A stretch of 5,242 nucleotides of DNA from Methanobacterium sp. (GTDB lineage Archaea; Methanobacteriota; Methanobacteria; Methanobacteriales; Methanobacteriaceae), in the NCBI GenBank assembly GCA_028682985.1, contig JAJRAE010000067.1, positions 1 through 5,242 of the forward strand, in the 5' to 3' direction. Both the position numbers and the translations under genes were made by a program. Shown here in pieces: positions 4,349-5,242 of the stretch. Every line of letters starts with the position of its first letter. The first letter of the stretch is position 1. Below the pieces are notes generated by a model. The model was not told the DNA's origin. It was given only the letters and a program-made list of their open reading frames with translations, and ran no database searches.

Positions 4349-5242
4349 ATGGCATACGAAGAGCCTATAACCGACTATGATCATATGGTAGAAAACTGTA
4401 CCTGTGCATTTTGCGGGTGCAACTGCGACGATTTAGACTACTTAATTAAAGATAACCATGTAGTAGGAGTTAGACACGCCTGCCGACTAGGTGCCAGTAA
4501 AATCATTGAAGACGAAGACCAGAGACTCTTAGTCCCTATGGTAAGAGGAGAAGATGGTGAACTCGCCGAAACAGACTGGGACACCGCTTTAGATAAAGCA
4601 GCTGAACTCATAGCCGGTGCTGTAAGACCTGTATTCTATGGTTGGAGTGAAACTTCCATAGAAACCATGAAAAAAGGTATAACACTCGGTGAAGAGGTTG
4701 GAGCAGTACTGGATAACCAGGCAACAATCTGTCACGGACCATCACTTCAGGCAGTTCAAAACGTTGGATACCCAGTAATGACCCTGGGAGAAGTTAAAAA
4801 CAGGGCAGACATGGTATTATATACAGGTAGTAACCCTCAAAACTCACACCCCAGACATTTATCCCGATACACAACATTCCCACGAGGATACTTCCGACAG
4901 AGAGGAAGATTCGACAGAACCCTGGTTACCATGGACCCCAGATACAGTGACACCGCGAAAATGTCAGACATATGGGTTGGATTTGAACAAAACGGAGATT
5001 ACGGATTTTACAACGCCATAAGGGCTGTTTTAAAAGGAAAGGAACTACAGCAGGATGTTATATCCGGAATACCAAAAGAAGATATTTACGAATTAACCGA
5101 AGCAATGAAAAACACCCAATTCGGAGCACTATTCTTCGGTCTGGGTTTAACTCACACCTTATCCAAACAGAGAAACATTGACATAGCCATTCAGATGGTG
5201 GGTGACCTTAACAAATTCACCAAATGGGTGCTAATGCCAATG
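4349..5242 (+). CDS. fwdB: Formylmethanofuran dehydrogenase subunit B, tungstopterin catalytic subunit (partial, cut by right edge)
   Basis: The first 298 residues of the catalytic subunit, about two thirds of a usual length of roughly 430. It reduces CO2 to formate at a tungsten bis-MGD centre. The N-terminus has CTCAFCGCNCDD, with Cys19-x2-Cys22-x3-Cys26 plus Cys45 (RHACRLGA) as the expected [4Fe-4S] ligands; Cys17 and Cys24 are extra. ATICHGP (125-131) holds the metal ligand Cys128 and neighbouring His129, matching Cys118-His119 of the M. wolfei enzyme as I remember it. The ligand codon is TGT, so this is a cysteine and not a selenocysteine form. The segment GSNPQNSHPRH (160-170) and the VTMDPRYSDTAKMSD region (193-207) are typical of pterin-binding molybdo/tungsto-oxidoreductases. 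The window stops at LMPM, where relatives as I recall continue with an active-site Arg (RGH). The fwdHFGD context argues for the tungsten type over the molybdenum FmdB. Confidence 0.94.
   Translation, partial: MAYEEPITDYDHMVENCTCAFCGCNCDDLDYLIKDNHVVGVRHACRLGASKIIEDEDQRLLVPMVRGEDGELAETDWDTALDKAAELIAGAVRPVFYGWSETSIETMKKGITLGEEVGAVLDNQATICHGPSLQAVQNVGYPVMTLGEVKNRADMVLYTGSNPQNSHPRHLSRYTTFPRGYFRQRGRFDRTLVTMDPRYSDTAKMSDIWVGFEQNGDYGFYNAIRAVLKGKELQQDVISGIPKEDIYELTEAMKNTQFGALFFGLGLTHTLSKQRNIDIAIQMVGDLNKFTKWVLMPM

Noticed and set aside
4349..5242. Reading the last gene as molybdenum-type fmdB
   Set aside because: Its place after F, G and D matches the fwd operon; the fmd operon, as I recall it, has a different gene set (E, C, B). 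Metal preference cannot be proven from the sequence alone.

Overview
The window looks like a methanogenic archaeon of the order Methanobacteriales, possibly a mesophilic Methanobacterium- or Methanobrevibacter-type organism. The evidence is a tungsten-type formylmethanofuran dehydrogenase (fwd) operon, AT-rich DNA, archaeal TATA boxes upstream of genes, and strong Shine-Dalgarno sites of the AGGAGGTGAT type. The genus is inference; the methanogen call is firm.

Layout. Positions 1-107 hold the last 34 codons of an unrecognised plus-strand gene. A short A/T-rich stretch (108-182) with a T-run on each strand separates it from a convergent minus-strand operon. That operon reads from about 1815 down to 183: mobB (a P-loop GTPase fused to a four-cysteine Fe-S domain), then moaA (radical SAM, first step of molybdopterin synthesis). 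The two genes overlap by 14 bases. A 227-base divergent control region (1816-2042) carries a TATA box for each direction and repeated ATGTGTTT elements. From 2043 to the right edge runs a tightly packed plus-strand operon: a helix-turn-helix/ferredoxin fusion (fwdH position), fwdF (polyferredoxin with exactly eight [4Fe-4S] motifs), fwdG (two-cluster ferredoxin), fwdD (molybdopterin-dinucleotide-binding subunit) and fwdB (catalytic subunit, cut by the window edge after 298 residues).

How the genes work together. FwdB and FwdD hold the tungsten bis-molybdopterin guanine dinucleotide site that reduces CO2 to formate. FwdG and FwdF carry the low-potential electrons to it. FwdA and FwdC, which make formyl-methanofuran from the formate, are not in the window and may lie downstream of fwdB. 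The divergent mobB-moaA operon makes or completes the pterin cofactor, so cofactor synthesis and the main cofactor consumer sit back to back around a shared control region. The first gene of the fwd operon encodes a DNA-binding domain joined to two [4Fe-4S] motifs, which makes it a good candidate for an Fe-S-dependent regulator of one or both operons.

I do not see a wholly unknown system. The most interesting points are the HTH-ferredoxin fusion, the Fe-S domain on MobB, the repeated element in the control region, the Cys-Cys-Cys run in FwdD and the D-then-B gene order.
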